Shown: positions 27,278-36,134 of the stretch, piece by piece
Position numbering within the stretch: position 1 is the stretch's first letter
How the letters are laid out: the number at the start of each line of letters is the position of its first letter
NCBI RefSeq assembly: GCF_001428625.1
Contig: NZ_LMIE01000034.1
Location: 112,187-176,186 of the forward strand
Direction of reading: 5' to 3'
Source: Hydrogenophaga sp. Root209
Lineage (GTDB): Bacteria; Pseudomonadota; Gammaproteobacteria; Burkholderiales; Burkholderiaceae_C
DNA: 64,000 bases
The notes under the pieces: generated by a model
Told to the model about the DNA's origin: nothing
Seen by the model: the letters and a program-made list of their open reading frames with translations, nothing else
Database searches by the model: none
Translations under genes and position numbers: made by a program

Positions 27278-28217
27278 CTCCATCGATGGCCTGGCGCAGC
27301 GGCTGGCTGCGGTCGACTACATTGCCAGCCGCGAAATCGCCACCTCGGTCTATCTGGGATTCAATCTGGAAAAGCCGATCCTTGTCGAAGGCCCGGCCGG
27401 CGTCGGCAAGACCGAACTGGCCAAGGGCATGGCCGAGATTCTCGACGTGCCCCTGATCCGCATGCAGTGTTACGAAGGCCTGGACGAATCCAAGGCCTTG
27501 TACGAGTGGAAATACGGCAAGCAATTGCTCTATACGCAACTCCTCAAGGACAAACTGGGGGAGATGATGCAAGGCGCGGTGGGACTCGCGGCCTCCATCG
27601 AGCGGCTGCATGCGCACGACGATCTGTTCTTTTCCGAGCACTTTCTTGAGCCGCGCCCGCTCTATCAGGCCTTGCACCAGGAGCGCGGCTGCGTGCTGTT
27701 GGTGGACGAGGTTGACAAGTCCGACCCCGAGTTCGAGGCTTTCCTGCTCGAAGTGCTGTCCGACTTTCAGGTCTCGGTGCCCGAACTCGGCACCATCAAG
27801 GCCAAGGTAAAGCCCATCGTTTTTCTCACCAGCAACAACACGCGCGAGATGAGCGACGCGCTCAAGCGCCGCTGCCTGCACTTGCACATTCCATTCCCCG
27901 AGGCGAAGCTGGAGCGGCGCATTCTGGAGCGCCGCGTGCCAGGCCTGTCGGAAACACTGAACCGCGAACTGGTCGCTTTCATTCAGGCGGTGCGGCAGAT
28001 GGGCCTGAAAAAGCAGCCCTCGGTCAGCGAGACCATCGACTGGGCCAAAACGCTGCTGCTGCTGCACGCCGAACACTTGAGCCTGGACATGGTGAAGGGC
28101 ACGCTCAGTGTCTTCCTCAAGTTCGAGCAGGACATCGCCTCGGCCAGCGAGCAACTGCCGGCCCTGCTGCAACAAGCGCGCAAGGATGCGGAGATTCCCC
28201 GTGCAAGCCACGCTTGA
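27249..28217 (+). CDS. MoxR-family AAA+ ATPase, 322 aa
   Basis: MoxR ATPases act as chaperones, often inserting metals or cofactors, with a VWA-domain partner. Walker A is GPAGVGKTEL (residues 48-57), Walker B is CVLLVDEVDKSDPEFEAF near residue 148, and the sensor region has FLTSNNTREMSDALKRRCL. The start is a GTG at 27249, inside the preceding gene. The VWA gene begins before this one ends, so they are coupled. The pair sits inside the acyl-CoA degradation operon, suggesting that one of the operon's enzymes, or an as yet unseen oxygenase, needs maturation. Confidence 0.92.
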   Translation: MKTLHQPHFDSIDGLAQRLAAVDYIASREIATSVYLGFNLEKPILVEGPAGVGKTELAKGMAEILDVPLIRMQCYEGLDESKALYEWKYGKQLLYTQLLKDKLGEMMQGAVGLAASIERLHAHDDLFFSEHFLEPRPLYQALHQERGCVLLVDEVDKSDPEFEAFLLEVLSDFQVSVPELGTIKAKVKPIVFLTSNNTREMSDALKRRCLHLHIPFPEAKLERRILERRVPGLSETLNRELVAFIQAVRQMGLKKQPSVSETIDWAKTLLLLHAEHLSLDMVKGTLSVFLKFEQDIASASEQLPALLQQARKDAEIPRASHA

Positions 28218-29655
28218 GGATTTCTTCAAGGCGCTGCGCGGCAGCGACCTCGAGATCAGCCTCAACGCCCAGGTCGATGCGGCGCGCGCCGTGGCGCTGG
28301 TCGGCTGGAGCGACCGCACCCTCCTGAAAAGCGCACTGGGCACGACACTGGCGAAAACCACCCCGGATCGCGCCCTGTACGACGAGGCCTTTGACCGCTT
28401 CTTCCGTTTCAATTCCTTCGAAAACATGGCCGCGCAAGGCAGTCCGGCCAAGCCCTCCTTCAGGCCCGACACCGACCCCAACGCCAACCCCGCTTCAGAC
28501 GCCATGGCCGCGCAAGACCTGCCGGACCCAGCCCAAAACAAACAGACCGCAACCGGTTCCGGTGGGCCGGGCGGCTGTCAGGGCAGCGGTGGCCAGGCCT
28601 TGTCGCAGTTGTTGCTGTCGGGTGACTCTGCGGCACTGGCAAAGCGCATGCAGGAAGCCGCGCGCGAGGTGGGCCTGACCGACATCTGGTTTTTCACCCA
28701 AAAGGGCTACTACACCCAAAAGATCCAGCAGGCCATGGGGCTGGAGCTGCTGGACCGCGAAATCTCTGACGCCAAACGCCAGACGCTGGCGCCCGAGCGT
28801 GCCAAAGACCTCGAACGGATGCGCAAGAAATTGTTCGAGGAGGTGCGCAATTTTGTCGAACGCAAACTCGCGCTCTACGGCACGGCACCGACGCGCCAGT
28901 TGCACGACGACTTCCTGCAATCGCAAAAGCTCTCCAACATCGAAAAGCGTGATTTCGCGCGCATGCACGTCATCGTCAGCAAAATCGCCAAGCGACTGGC
29001 CGATCGCCACTCGCGGCGCAAGAAGAAGCGGGTGCGCGGCCAGCTCGACTTTCGCAAGACCCTGCGCAAAAACGCTGCCTACGATGGCGTAATGTTCGAG
29101 ACCTTCTGGCGCTCCAAAGTGGTGGACCGGCCACGCGTGGTGGCGATCTGCGACGTCAGCGGCTCGGTGCGCCAGTACGCGCGTTTTTTGTTGCTGTTCC
29201 TGCACAGTCTGGGTGAGCAGGTGAGCGACCTGCGCAGCTTCGCTTTCACCAACCACCTGGTCGAGGTGAGCGACACCTTTGAGTCGCTGCCGGTCGAACA
29301 GGCGGTCGACAAAGTGATGCAGGCGGTGGGCGGCAGTGGCACCGACTATGGGCAGACGCTGCTCGACATCGAGGCGCAGTTGCTCGAGGACATCGATCGC
29401 CGCACCACCGTGCTGATTCTCGGCGACGCGCGCAACAACCGCGGTCAAGCCCAGGCTCAAGTCATGCAACTGCTCTACCAGCGCGCGCGCCGGGTCATCT
29501 GGCTCAACCCCGAGCCGGTGTCGTTCTGGGGCCTGGGCGATTCGGAGATGAAGCGCTACGCCCCTTATTGCCACATCGCGCGCGAATGCAATTCCCTCGC
29601 ACACCTGGAAAGCACGCTCGACGCCTTGCTGCGCACCCACTCTGCCAGCGCCTGA
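28201..29655 (+). CDS. VWA domain protein, CoxE-like, 484 aa
   Basis: The protein resembles CoxE, the VWA partner of MoxR/CoxD ATPases. A C-terminal VWA domain carries the MIDAS motif DVSGSVRQYARF (DxSxS, Asp near residue 317). Further metal-site parts are GGSGTDYGQTLLD and ILGDARNNRGQAQAQ. The N-terminal half has a Gly/Gln-rich linker (TGSGGPGGCQGSGGQAL) and a basic stretch HSRRKKKRVRGQ. The start is a GTG at 28201, overlapping the MoxR gene by 17 bp; no good later start fits. Its job is probably to couple ATPase action to a target protein. Confidence 0.9.
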   Translation: MQATLEDFFKALRGSDLEISLNAQVDAARAVALVGWSDRTLLKSALGTTLAKTTPDRALYDEAFDRFFRFNSFENMAAQGSPAKPSFRPDTDPNANPASDAMAAQDLPDPAQNKQTATGSGGPGGCQGSGGQALSQLLLSGDSAALAKRMQEAAREVGLTDIWFFTQKGYYTQKIQQAMGLELLDREISDAKRQTLAPERAKDLERMRKKLFEEVRNFVERKLALYGTAPTRQLHDDFLQSQKLSNIEKRDFARMHVIVSKIAKRLADRHSRRKKKRVRGQLDFRKTLRKNAAYDGVMFETFWRSKVVDRPRVVAICDVSGSVRQYARFLLLFLHSLGEQVSDLRSFAFTNHLVEVSDTFESLPVEQAVDKVMQAVGGSGTDYGQTLLDIEAQLLEDIDRRTTVLILGDARNNRGQAQAQVMQLLYQRARRVIWLNPEPVSFWGLGDSEMKRYAPYCHIARECNSLAHLESTLDALLRTHSASA

Positions 29656-29692
29656 AGCCCAAACCCACATCCTCGCTCAACAGACACTGCCC

Positions 29693-31333
29693 ATGGTCCG
29701 CCCCACATTGCAGCTCCACCCCCACAGAGAGCCGGTCACCGCGCACCCGGCCGCCACCCTGCTGCTGCTGCGTGATGGTGCGCTTGGCGTCGAAGTGTTG
29801 ATGACCCGGCGCTCGCCAAAAGCCAGCTTCTTGCCTGGCGCCTATGTTTTCCCCGGCGGGCGAGTGGACGCTGACGACCACCAGGCGCATACACTGGCAC
29901 GCGCCCCCAACGCGGGCGGACGCTACCGCACGGCAGCACTGGCTGCACTGAGGGAAACCTTCGAGGAATTGGGCATCCTGCTGGCGGTGCAGGCCGATGA
30001 CAAGCCGATCACCCGCACCCACCTTCAAGCGCTGGACCGCAGTGAAGCGCTGTACCCGCAACTGCAAAGCCAGGGCTGGTCACTAACGCTCGATCGGGCG
30101 CGCATGCTGGCCTGCTGGACCACCGATCGCAGCGTGCCCAAGCGTTTCAACACCGCCTTCTTCGTTGCGCTGATGCCCGACCAGCAGGAGCCGGTGGCCG
30201 ACGAAATGGAACAGTTCGAGCCCGTCTGGGTCAGGCCCGAGGATGCGCTGACGAAACACCAAGCCGGCAACTTTTTCATGATCTTTCCAACCATCCGCAC
30301 CCTGCACTGGTTGGCGGATTTCGAGCAAGCCGAGCAGGCCCTGGCGGCCTGTACCGAAGACGTGCCACTGTGGAACTCCTGCCCTCGGGGTGGTCTGGTC
30401 AGCGGTCAACTTCAGCGTTTCATGGAGCATGAAGCGCCGTACGGCGAACTCGCGCTGGTCTGCCCGGACGGCCAGCTCGAGCACCCGCTGGACTGGCAAC
30501 ACGAGCGGCCGGTGCCCTTGTTGCGGCACCTGCATCGTCTCACCGCCCCCAACGCCAGCATCATGACCGGCCCCGGCACCAACAGCTACATCCTTGGAGA
30601 CGCGTCCAGCGGCTACATCGTCATTGATCCGGGCCCCTTGCTGAACGACCATATCGAGCGCCTGCTCGCTTTCACGGCAGGCCAGATCACGGCCATCGTC
30701 TGCACCCACTCGCACCCGGACCACTCCCCCGCCGCGCAGCCGCTGGCCCAGGCCTGCGCCCGCCTGGCAGGCCATACTCCGCCGGTGCTGGGCCTGGCTT
30801 GCGCCGCCACTGCCCGCTCCACGGCTGTCTTCGCCCCCGACCGAGCTCTGGCCGACGGCGAGCGCCTGATGCTGCACGATGGCGAGCACAAAAGCACCCT
30901 GCGCGTGGTCCATACACCAGGGTACGCAGCCAACCACCTCTGCCTCATCCTCGAAGAAGACGGTCTGCTGTTTTCGGGCGACCACATCCTCAGCGGAAGT
31001 ACCACCATCATCGACCCGCCCGATGGCGACATGAGCGCCTATCTCGATTCGCTGGACCGCCTGGCGCAGATCTGCGAGAAGGACGGTATCGAGTTCATCC
31101 TGCCGGCGCACGGTCACGTCATTGGCTGGGCGGCGCAGTCCATTGCGCAGCTAAAGGCGCACCGCCTGCGGCGCGAGGCCAGGGTGCTAGCGGCCATGCG
31201 CGCCGTCCCGCAAGGCGGCTTGGACGACTGGCTAACTCTGGCCTATGACGACACCCCCGCAGCGCTCTGGCCACTGGCGCGCCGTTCGTTGGCGGCCCAT
31301 GTGCAACGCATCGAGCAACTCGCGATGCTTTGA
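29693..31333 (+). CDS. NUDIX hydrolase-metallo-beta-lactamase fusion, 546 aa
   Basis: Residues 1 to about 230 form a NUDIX-like domain: FLPGAYVFPGGRVDADDH, then AALRETFEELGI, which keeps the RExxEE core of the Nudix box although the upstream part is degenerate. Residues from about 280 are a metallo-beta-lactamase fold of the LACTB2 type: TGPGTNSYILG, the zinc motif CTHSHPDHSPAA, HTPGYAANHLCLILE, FSGDHIL and PAHGHVIGWAAQS. A C-terminal winged-helix-like tail follows. Such two-domain proteins occur with acyl-CoA catabolic genes and may hydrolyse CoA derivatives or thioesters; the true substrate is unknown. Confidence 0.85.
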   Translation: MVRPTLQLHPHREPVTAHPAATLLLLRDGALGVEVLMTRRSPKASFLPGAYVFPGGRVDADDHQAHTLARAPNAGGRYRTAALAALRETFEELGILLAVQADDKPITRTHLQALDRSEALYPQLQSQGWSLTLDRARMLACWTTDRSVPKRFNTAFFVALMPDQQEPVADEMEQFEPVWVRPEDALTKHQAGNFFMIFPTIRTLHWLADFEQAEQALAACTEDVPLWNSCPRGGLVSGQLQRFMEHEAPYGELALVCPDGQLEHPLDWQHERPVPLLRHLHRLTAPNASIMTGPGTNSYILGDASSGYIVIDPGPLLNDHIERLLAFTAGQITAIVCTHSHPDHSPAAQPLAQACARLAGHTPPVLGLACAATARSTAVFAPDRALADGERLMLHDGEHKSTLRVVHTPGYAANHLCLILEEDGLLFSGDHILSGSTTIIDPPDGDMSAYLDSLDRLAQICEKDGIEFILPAHGHVIGWAAQSIAQLKAHRLRREARVLAAMRAVPQGGLDDWLTLAYDDTPAALWPLARRSLAAHVQRIEQLAML

Positions 31334-31371
31334 ACCCCATACGCTTTTTAGACAACCCACAGGAGCTCAAT

Positions 31372-31863
31372 ATGAATACCAACGCCCCCAACCTTGACCG
31401 CATCGCAGCTTGCAAGCAAGGCTGGAACGATAGCCCTTTTCTGAAGGCGCAAGGGCTTGAAGTTGAAGAAACAGCTGTAGGCCGAGCTGTTGTACGACTT
31501 CCTAAGGCCCTTCCCACCCAACGCGGCGGCGGCGGTTCGGACACCGTGCTCAATGGCGGCGTCATCTCCTATATGTTCGACGGTGCGCTTGGCTGGGCCA
31601 TCATCTCCTCGCTGCTGGCCATGCCCGAGGCGTCCGACATTGATCCCTTCGAGCTTCGCCAGTTCACGATCAACCTCGACATCACCTTCCTCAATGCCGC
31701 CGTGGGCGATAGCTTCGAAGCACGCGGCAAGGTGGTGCGCATCAGCCGCACGACGGCATTTGCCGAAGGGGAGTTCCTGGATGCCAATGGCACAGTTTGC
31801 GCCACCGCCAAGGGTATCTGGCGCGTGTTCTGGCCGCGCAGTATTGCATCCACCCCGCGCTGA
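31372..31863 (+). CDS. Hot-dog fold thioesterase (PaaI-like), 163 aa
   Basis: A small PaaI/YbgC-type thioesterase that would release CoA from blocked or surplus thioesters. VLNGGVISYMFDGALGWAII matches the usual GG-x(5-6)-D helix, and LDITFLNAAVGDSFEARGKV is the following beta-strand region. The ATG at 31372 has a clear AGGAG ribosome site 6 bp upstream, which decides the start over an upstream TTG. It follows the NUDIX fusion after 38 bp and precedes AtuA after 31 bp. Confidence 0.85.
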   Translation: MNTNAPNLDRIAACKQGWNDSPFLKAQGLEVEETAVGRAVVRLPKALPTQRGGGGSDTVLNGGVISYMFDGALGWAIISSLLAMPEASDIDPFELRQFTINLDITFLNAAVGDSFEARGKVVRISRTTAFAEGEFLDANGTVCATAKGIWRVFWPRSIASTPR

Positions 31864-31894
31864 CCCCGCTCCCCCGAATAACCCGGAGACATCC

Positions 31895-33676
31895 ATGAAA
31901 AAAATAACCCTTCGTATTGGCAGCGCCTCGGGCTTCTGGGGCGACTCCGAGTTCGCCGCCGCCCAACTGGTGCAGCGCGGCAACATCGACGTCCTGGTGT
32001 TCGACTACTTGGCCGAAATCACCATGTCGCTGCTCAGCCGCGCCAAGGCCAAAGACCCGGCACAGGGCTATGCACCGGATTTCGTGACCACCCTCCAGCC
32101 CCTGATGAAGGAACTGAAGTCGCGCGGCATCAAGGTCATTGCCAACGCGGGCGGTGTCAACCCGTCTGCCTGTCGCGCTGCGCTGGTGGCTGCAGCCCAG
32201 GCCGAAGGTGTCGATCTGAACATCGCCGCCGTGCTGGGCGACGACCTGATGCCCCAGGTTGAGGCCCTGCGCTCGGCCAACATCCAAGAGATGTTCGCGG
32301 GCAGCCCCTTTCCACAAAAAGTCATGAGCGCCAACGCCTATCTGGGCGCCTTCCCGATCGCCGCGGCGCTCGATGCCGGCGCCGACGTCGTGGTCACTGG
32401 CCGCTGCGTCGACAGCGCGGTCACACTGGCGCCGCTTATCCATGCCTTTGGCTGGACCGCCGCCGACCACGATCTGCTCGCGCAGGGCAGCCTGGCTGGT
32501 CACCTGATCGAGTGCGGCACGCAGGCCACCGGCGGCAACTACACTGACTGGGATTCGGTGCCGGGCTGGGACGACATGGGCTTTCCCATCGCCGAGTGCC
32601 GCGCCGACGGCAGCTTCGTCATCACCAAGCCCGAAGGCACTGGCGGGCTGGTCTGCCACTCCACGGTGGGCGAGCAGATGCTCTATGAAATCGGCGACCC
32701 GCGCGCCTACATCCTGCCCGATGTGGTGTGCGACTTCACCAGCGTCACGCTGACGCAGATCGGCCCCGACCGCGTCGAGGTCAAGGGCGCGCGCGGCCTC
32801 CCGCCGACCGATCAGGCCAAAGTCAGCGTCACCTACGCCGACGGCTTTCGGGCCATGAGCTTGTTCATGATCGGCGGCATCAATGCCGGCGCCAAGGGGC
32901 AGCGCGTCGGCGCCGCAATGCTGGCGCGCATGCGGCGACACTATGCACAGCGCGGTTGGCCCGACTTCACCGAAACTTGTGTCGAGGCCATCGGCGCTGA
33001 AGACACCTACGGCCCCCACGCTCGGCCCGATGCGCGCGAAGTGATGCTCAAGGTCGGCGTGCGCCACCCGGTCAAGGACGCACTCGAACTGTTTTCGCGC
33101 GAAGTGGCGCCGATGGCCCTGATGTCGGCCCCGGCCATCACGGGCTTCACCGGTGGTCGACCCAAGGTGCAACCGGTGGTTCGGCTGTTTTCCTGCCTGA
33201 TCCCCAAGACCCAGCTGGCCGCGAGCATCGACATGGGCGACAAGACCGTGGCGGCACCGCCATGGCACGGCCAGGCGTTTGATCCGGCGACCCTGCCCCA
33301 GGTCGGCGGCCCGCTGCCTGCCGCCGACGCCTATGCGCGCGGCACGCGCATAGTGCCGCTGGTGAAGCTGGCCTGGGGCCGCAGCGGCGACAAGGGCGAC
33401 GCCGCCAACATCGGCGTCCTGGCGCGTCAACCCGGCTACCTGCCTTTCATCCGCGCCGCCCTGACCGAGCAGGCCGTGGCGGCCTGGTTCGCCCACCTCG
33501 TCAAGGGCAGCGTGCAGCGCTTTGACCTGCCCGGCACGCACGCGCTGAACTTTCTGATGCACGAAGCCCTGGGCGGCGGCGGCATCGCTTCGGTTCGCAT
33601 GGACTCGCAGGGCAAAGCCTTTGCGCAGATGCTGCTCGATTTTCCAGTCCCGATCCCAGCCGACTTGGCACTTTGA
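31895..33676 (+). CDS. AtuA family protein (DUF1446), acyclic terpene utilization type, 593 aa
   Basis: The protein belongs to the DUF1446/AtuA family first linked to acyclic terpene (citronellol/geraniol) use in Pseudomonas; its reaction is not established. Family-typical parts are LRIGSASGFWGDSEFAAAQL, VFDYLAEITMSLLSRAKAKD, NAGGVNPSACRAAL, TGRCVDSAVTLAPLIHAFGW, then HLIECGTQATGGNYTDW and CHSTVGEQMLYEIGDPRAY. The C-terminal LAWGRSGDKGDAANIGVLAR is the small AtuA-associated domain. GGAG lies about 8 bp before the start. Together with the AtuC/AtuF-like carboxylase it points to a terpenoid-like substrate. Confidence 0.9.
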   Translation: MKKITLRIGSASGFWGDSEFAAAQLVQRGNIDVLVFDYLAEITMSLLSRAKAKDPAQGYAPDFVTTLQPLMKELKSRGIKVIANAGGVNPSACRAALVAAAQAEGVDLNIAAVLGDDLMPQVEALRSANIQEMFAGSPFPQKVMSANAYLGAFPIAAALDAGADVVVTGRCVDSAVTLAPLIHAFGWTAADHDLLAQGSLAGHLIECGTQATGGNYTDWDSVPGWDDMGFPIAECRADGSFVITKPEGTGGLVCHSTVGEQMLYEIGDPRAYILPDVVCDFTSVTLTQIGPDRVEVKGARGLPPTDQAKVSVTYADGFRAMSLFMIGGINAGAKGQRVGAAMLARMRRHYAQRGWPDFTETCVEAIGAEDTYGPHARPDAREVMLKVGVRHPVKDALELFSREVAPMALMSAPAITGFTGGRPKVQPVVRLFSCLIPKTQLAASIDMGDKTVAAPPWHGQAFDPATLPQVGGPLPAADAYARGTRIVPLVKLAWGRSGDKGDAANIGVLARQPGYLPFIRAALTEQAVAAWFAHLVKGSVQRFDLPGTHALNFLMHEALGGGGIASVRMDSQGKAFAQMLLDFPVPIPADLAL

Positions 33677-33719
33677 CAACTTTCGCCCCTGCCCCCAATC
33701 CAAGACAGAGAAATACACC

Positions 33720-34913
33720 ATGAACACCTCGGCCACTACCGCGATAGCCAACACGGCTTCCACCGCCTTGAGCGCGCGTATCCGCGATGTGCAGGAAGCC
33801 ACCCGCGGCGTCACCACCCTGTACCCGCGCAGCTACATCCTCCAGTGCATCAAGGAAGATCGCTTCCCCGACGAGCTGTGGCAAAAGCTCGGCGAGTTCG
33901 GCCTGCTCGGCCTGTCCGTCCCGGAAGAGTATGGCGGCTCCGGAGGCGGCGTACTGGAGATCACCGCGCTCAATGAAGCGCTGGCTTTGGCCGGCGTGCC
34001 CACGCTGTTCCTGGTCGTCACAGGGCTGGGCCGGGTACCGATCATGCGCCACGGCACACCCGAGCAGATCAGGAAATACGTCACGCCGACTTGCACCGGC
34101 GAGAAGAAGTTGTGTTTTGCCATCACCGAGCCCAATGCCGGCACCAACAGCTTTGCCATGACCACACTGGCCACACCGGACGGCGATGGCTGGGTGCTCA
34201 ATGGCCAAAAGGTCTTCATTTCTGGCGCGCGCGATGCCGACTACATGCTGGTGATCGCACGCACCACCAAGGCAGGCGAGGTGAAGCATCGCACCGACGG
34301 CATCTCGCTGTTCGTGCTTGACATGAAAACGCCCGGAATCCAGCTGACGCAACTCAACATCCAGGTCGAAACCGCCGAGCGCCAGTACATGGTGTTCTTT
34401 GACAACGTCAAGCTGCCCGCCGACGCACTGATCGGCGAAGCCGGCAAGGGCGCCAAGCTGATGTTCGAAGGCCTGAACTCGGAGCGCCTGCTGGCCGCTG
34501 GAGCCGCAATCGGCTTGGGCGACTATGCGCTGGCCAAGGCGGTAGCCTATTCGAAGGAGCGTAAGCCCTTCGGCAAGCCAATTGGCTCCTACCAGGCACT
34601 GCAGCACCGTATGGCGCAGGCCAAGGCGCAGATCGAGGCAGCGCGGCTGATGACCTACAACGCCGCCGAGCGCTTCGACGCCGGCGAGGATGCTGGTGCC
34701 CACGCCAACATGGCCAAGCTGCTGGGCTCGCAAGCGGCGGTGGCCGCCGTAGAGGCCGCGCTGCAAACCCACGGCGGCTACGGATTCGACCGCGACTACG
34801 ACATCATCACGTTGTGGCCCATGGTGCGCCTGCTGGAAATCGCGCCCATCAACAACGAGATGCTGCTCAACTACATCGGCGAACATGTATTGGGCTTGCC
34901 TAAGTCATACTGA
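33720..34913 (+). CDS. Acyl-CoA dehydrogenase, 397 aa
   Basis: The last enzyme gene of the plus-strand operon. An N-terminal extension (STALSARIRDVQEATRGVTT) precedes the usual fold. FAD-binding parts are AITEPNAGTNSFAMTTLA and VLNGQKVFISGARDADYML; the substrate side has LQTHGGYGFDRDYDIITLWP. The ending EHVLGLPKSY resembles that of the 6.2-kb dehydrogenase (EHVLELPRSF), so the two are probably a closely related subgroup. The start at 33720 leaves 43 bp after AtuA. No terminator hairpin was seen after the stop. Confidence 0.92.
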   Translation: MNTSATTAIANTASTALSARIRDVQEATRGVTTLYPRSYILQCIKEDRFPDELWQKLGEFGLLGLSVPEEYGGSGGGVLEITALNEALALAGVPTLFLVVTGLGRVPIMRHGTPEQIRKYVTPTCTGEKKLCFAITEPNAGTNSFAMTTLATPDGDGWVLNGQKVFISGARDADYMLVIARTTKAGEVKHRTDGISLFVLDMKTPGIQLTQLNIQVETAERQYMVFFDNVKLPADALIGEAGKGAKLMFEGLNSERLLAAGAAIGLGDYALAKAVAYSKERKPFGKPIGSYQALQHRMAQAKAQIEAARLMTYNAAERFDAGEDAGAHANMAKLLGSQAAVAAVEAALQTHGGYGFDRDYDIITLWPMVRLLEIAPINNEMLLNYIGEHVLGLPKSY

Positions 34914-35054
34914 GCCGATGGCCGTCATCCCCGGTACCGACCACCCAGACCGAGACCGATGTTCGCAATACGGTCGAGGCCTCCGTCCGCCGTTTTCGGG
35001 GTCGTCTGAGCTTTCGACCCGACATCATTGGCAGGCCTCGCTACTCGTTTTCGG

Positions 35055-35804
35055 ATGATGTGTGCCGTGCGCTCCCTCCCCACTTTCGAAGCAGCCAAGC
35101 GGCCGCGAGGCCGCCCACGCAAGACGCCGCAGGAGCGAAATGAAGGCAATCGCCGCCAAGATGTCGTCAAGGCCGCGGCCAAACTGTTTCGACGCTACGG
35201 CTTCAACGGCACGAGCACGCGCGACATCGCCTGCGCCGTCGGCATGCATTCCGGATCACTGTTTTGTCACTTCAAAAGCAAGGATGCGCTATTGCATGAA
35301 GTGATTCAGGAAGGCATGCGCAGCGCGATGGCGCGCCAGATGATCGTGCTACTTGCCGAGCATGACGCTGTGACCACGCTGCGGCAATTGATCCGATCGC
35401 ATTTCGAAACGATTCTGGGACCAAACAGCGACTTCATGCATGTGGTGCTCTACGAGTCGCGCTACCTCAATGCTATGCAGCACAAAGTCATCGCGAAGCT
35501 GCAAGGTGAATACGAAGCGACATGGACGTCCGTGCTCCAAGAGCTCTCGTTGACTGGCTGCTTGCAAGTCGAGGTTCCGGTTGCGCGCCATTTGATCTTT
35601 GGTGTGCTGAACGGGTCAGCGCAGTGGTTCAAGTCTGAAATGGGAATCTCGATTGATGACCTGACCGACGCAGTGGTGGCCCTGTGCATACACGTCCCCC
35701 CGGCAAAGCCGGACTTGATGTTGAACGCGCCTTTGGGCGTCAGGCGGTGTATCCGGACGACGCCAACACCGTGGCCGATCTGCCCAGCCAGGCCGAACTC
35801 GTGA
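35055..35804 (+). CDS. TetR/AcrR family regulator with a chimeric C-terminus, 249 aa
   Basis: A basic N-terminal stretch (KRPRGRPRKTPQER) leads into a TetR helix-turn-helix: KLFRRYGFNGTSTRDIACAV and GMHSGSLFCHFKSKDALLHE. The ligand domain seems complete to about residue 212 (DLTDAVVALCIHV). The last 35 or so residues are read, out of frame, from the glycerophosphodiester phosphodiesterase remnant that follows, so the natural end of this gene was lost by recombination near 35.69 kb. Two adjacent ATGs at 35055 and 35058 are possible starts. The HTH resembles that of the 15.9-kb TetR, so it may share its target operators. Confidence 0.75.
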   Translation: MMCAVRSLPTFEAAKRPRGRPRKTPQERNEGNRRQDVVKAAAKLFRRYGFNGTSTRDIACAVGMHSGSLFCHFKSKDALLHEVIQEGMRSAMARQMIVLLAEHDAVTTLRQLIRSHFETILGPNSDFMHVVLYESRYLNAMQHKVIAKLQGEYEATWTSVLQELSLTGCLQVEVPVARHLIFGVLNGSAQWFKSEMGISIDDLTDAVVALCIHVPPAKPDLMLNAPLGVRRCIRTTPTPWPICPARPNS

Positions 35805-36134
35805 AGTACAAGAGCCAGGGCATCAACATCATGGCGCCGCCGATCTTCGCCCTGCTGAGCACCGACACTTCAGAGTGGATCGCGCCCTCGCAGTACGCGC
35901 GAAACGCCCGCTCGGCCGGTCTGGACATCATTGCCTGGACCCTGGAGCGCTCGGGTCTGCTGGCCGATGGCGACAACGGCCTGTATTACCAGACGTTCGA
36001 TTCGGCCATCAAGACCTAAGGCGACATGATGCGTGTGCTCGACGTGCTCGTCCGCGAGGCGGGTGTGATTGGCGTTTTCTCGGACTGGCCAGCCACGACT
36101 ACGTCCTACGCGAACTACTCCAATCAGCGGTAGT
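35700..36134 (+). pseudogene. Glycerophosphodiester phosphodiesterase 3' remnant
   Basis: The frame reads AFGRQAVYPDDANTVADLPS, QGINIMAPPIFALLS, AGLDIIAWTLERSGLLADG and YYQTFDSAIKT, then a TAA at 36017-36019, then in the same frame [15 protein letters not shown] and [15 protein letters not shown] to a stop at 36134. These are C-terminal blocks of periplasmic GDPD-type esterases. The N-terminal catalytic half is absent and an internal stop interrupts the end, so the gene is dead. It overlaps the false tail of the TetR gene in another frame. It marks the left edge of the acquired segment. Confidence 0.8.

Noticed and set aside
31742-33817. A 691-codon minus-strand open frame opposite AtuA
   Set aside because: The plus strand encodes a full AtuA protein; the antisense frame shows no motif and is explained by GC-rich third positions.
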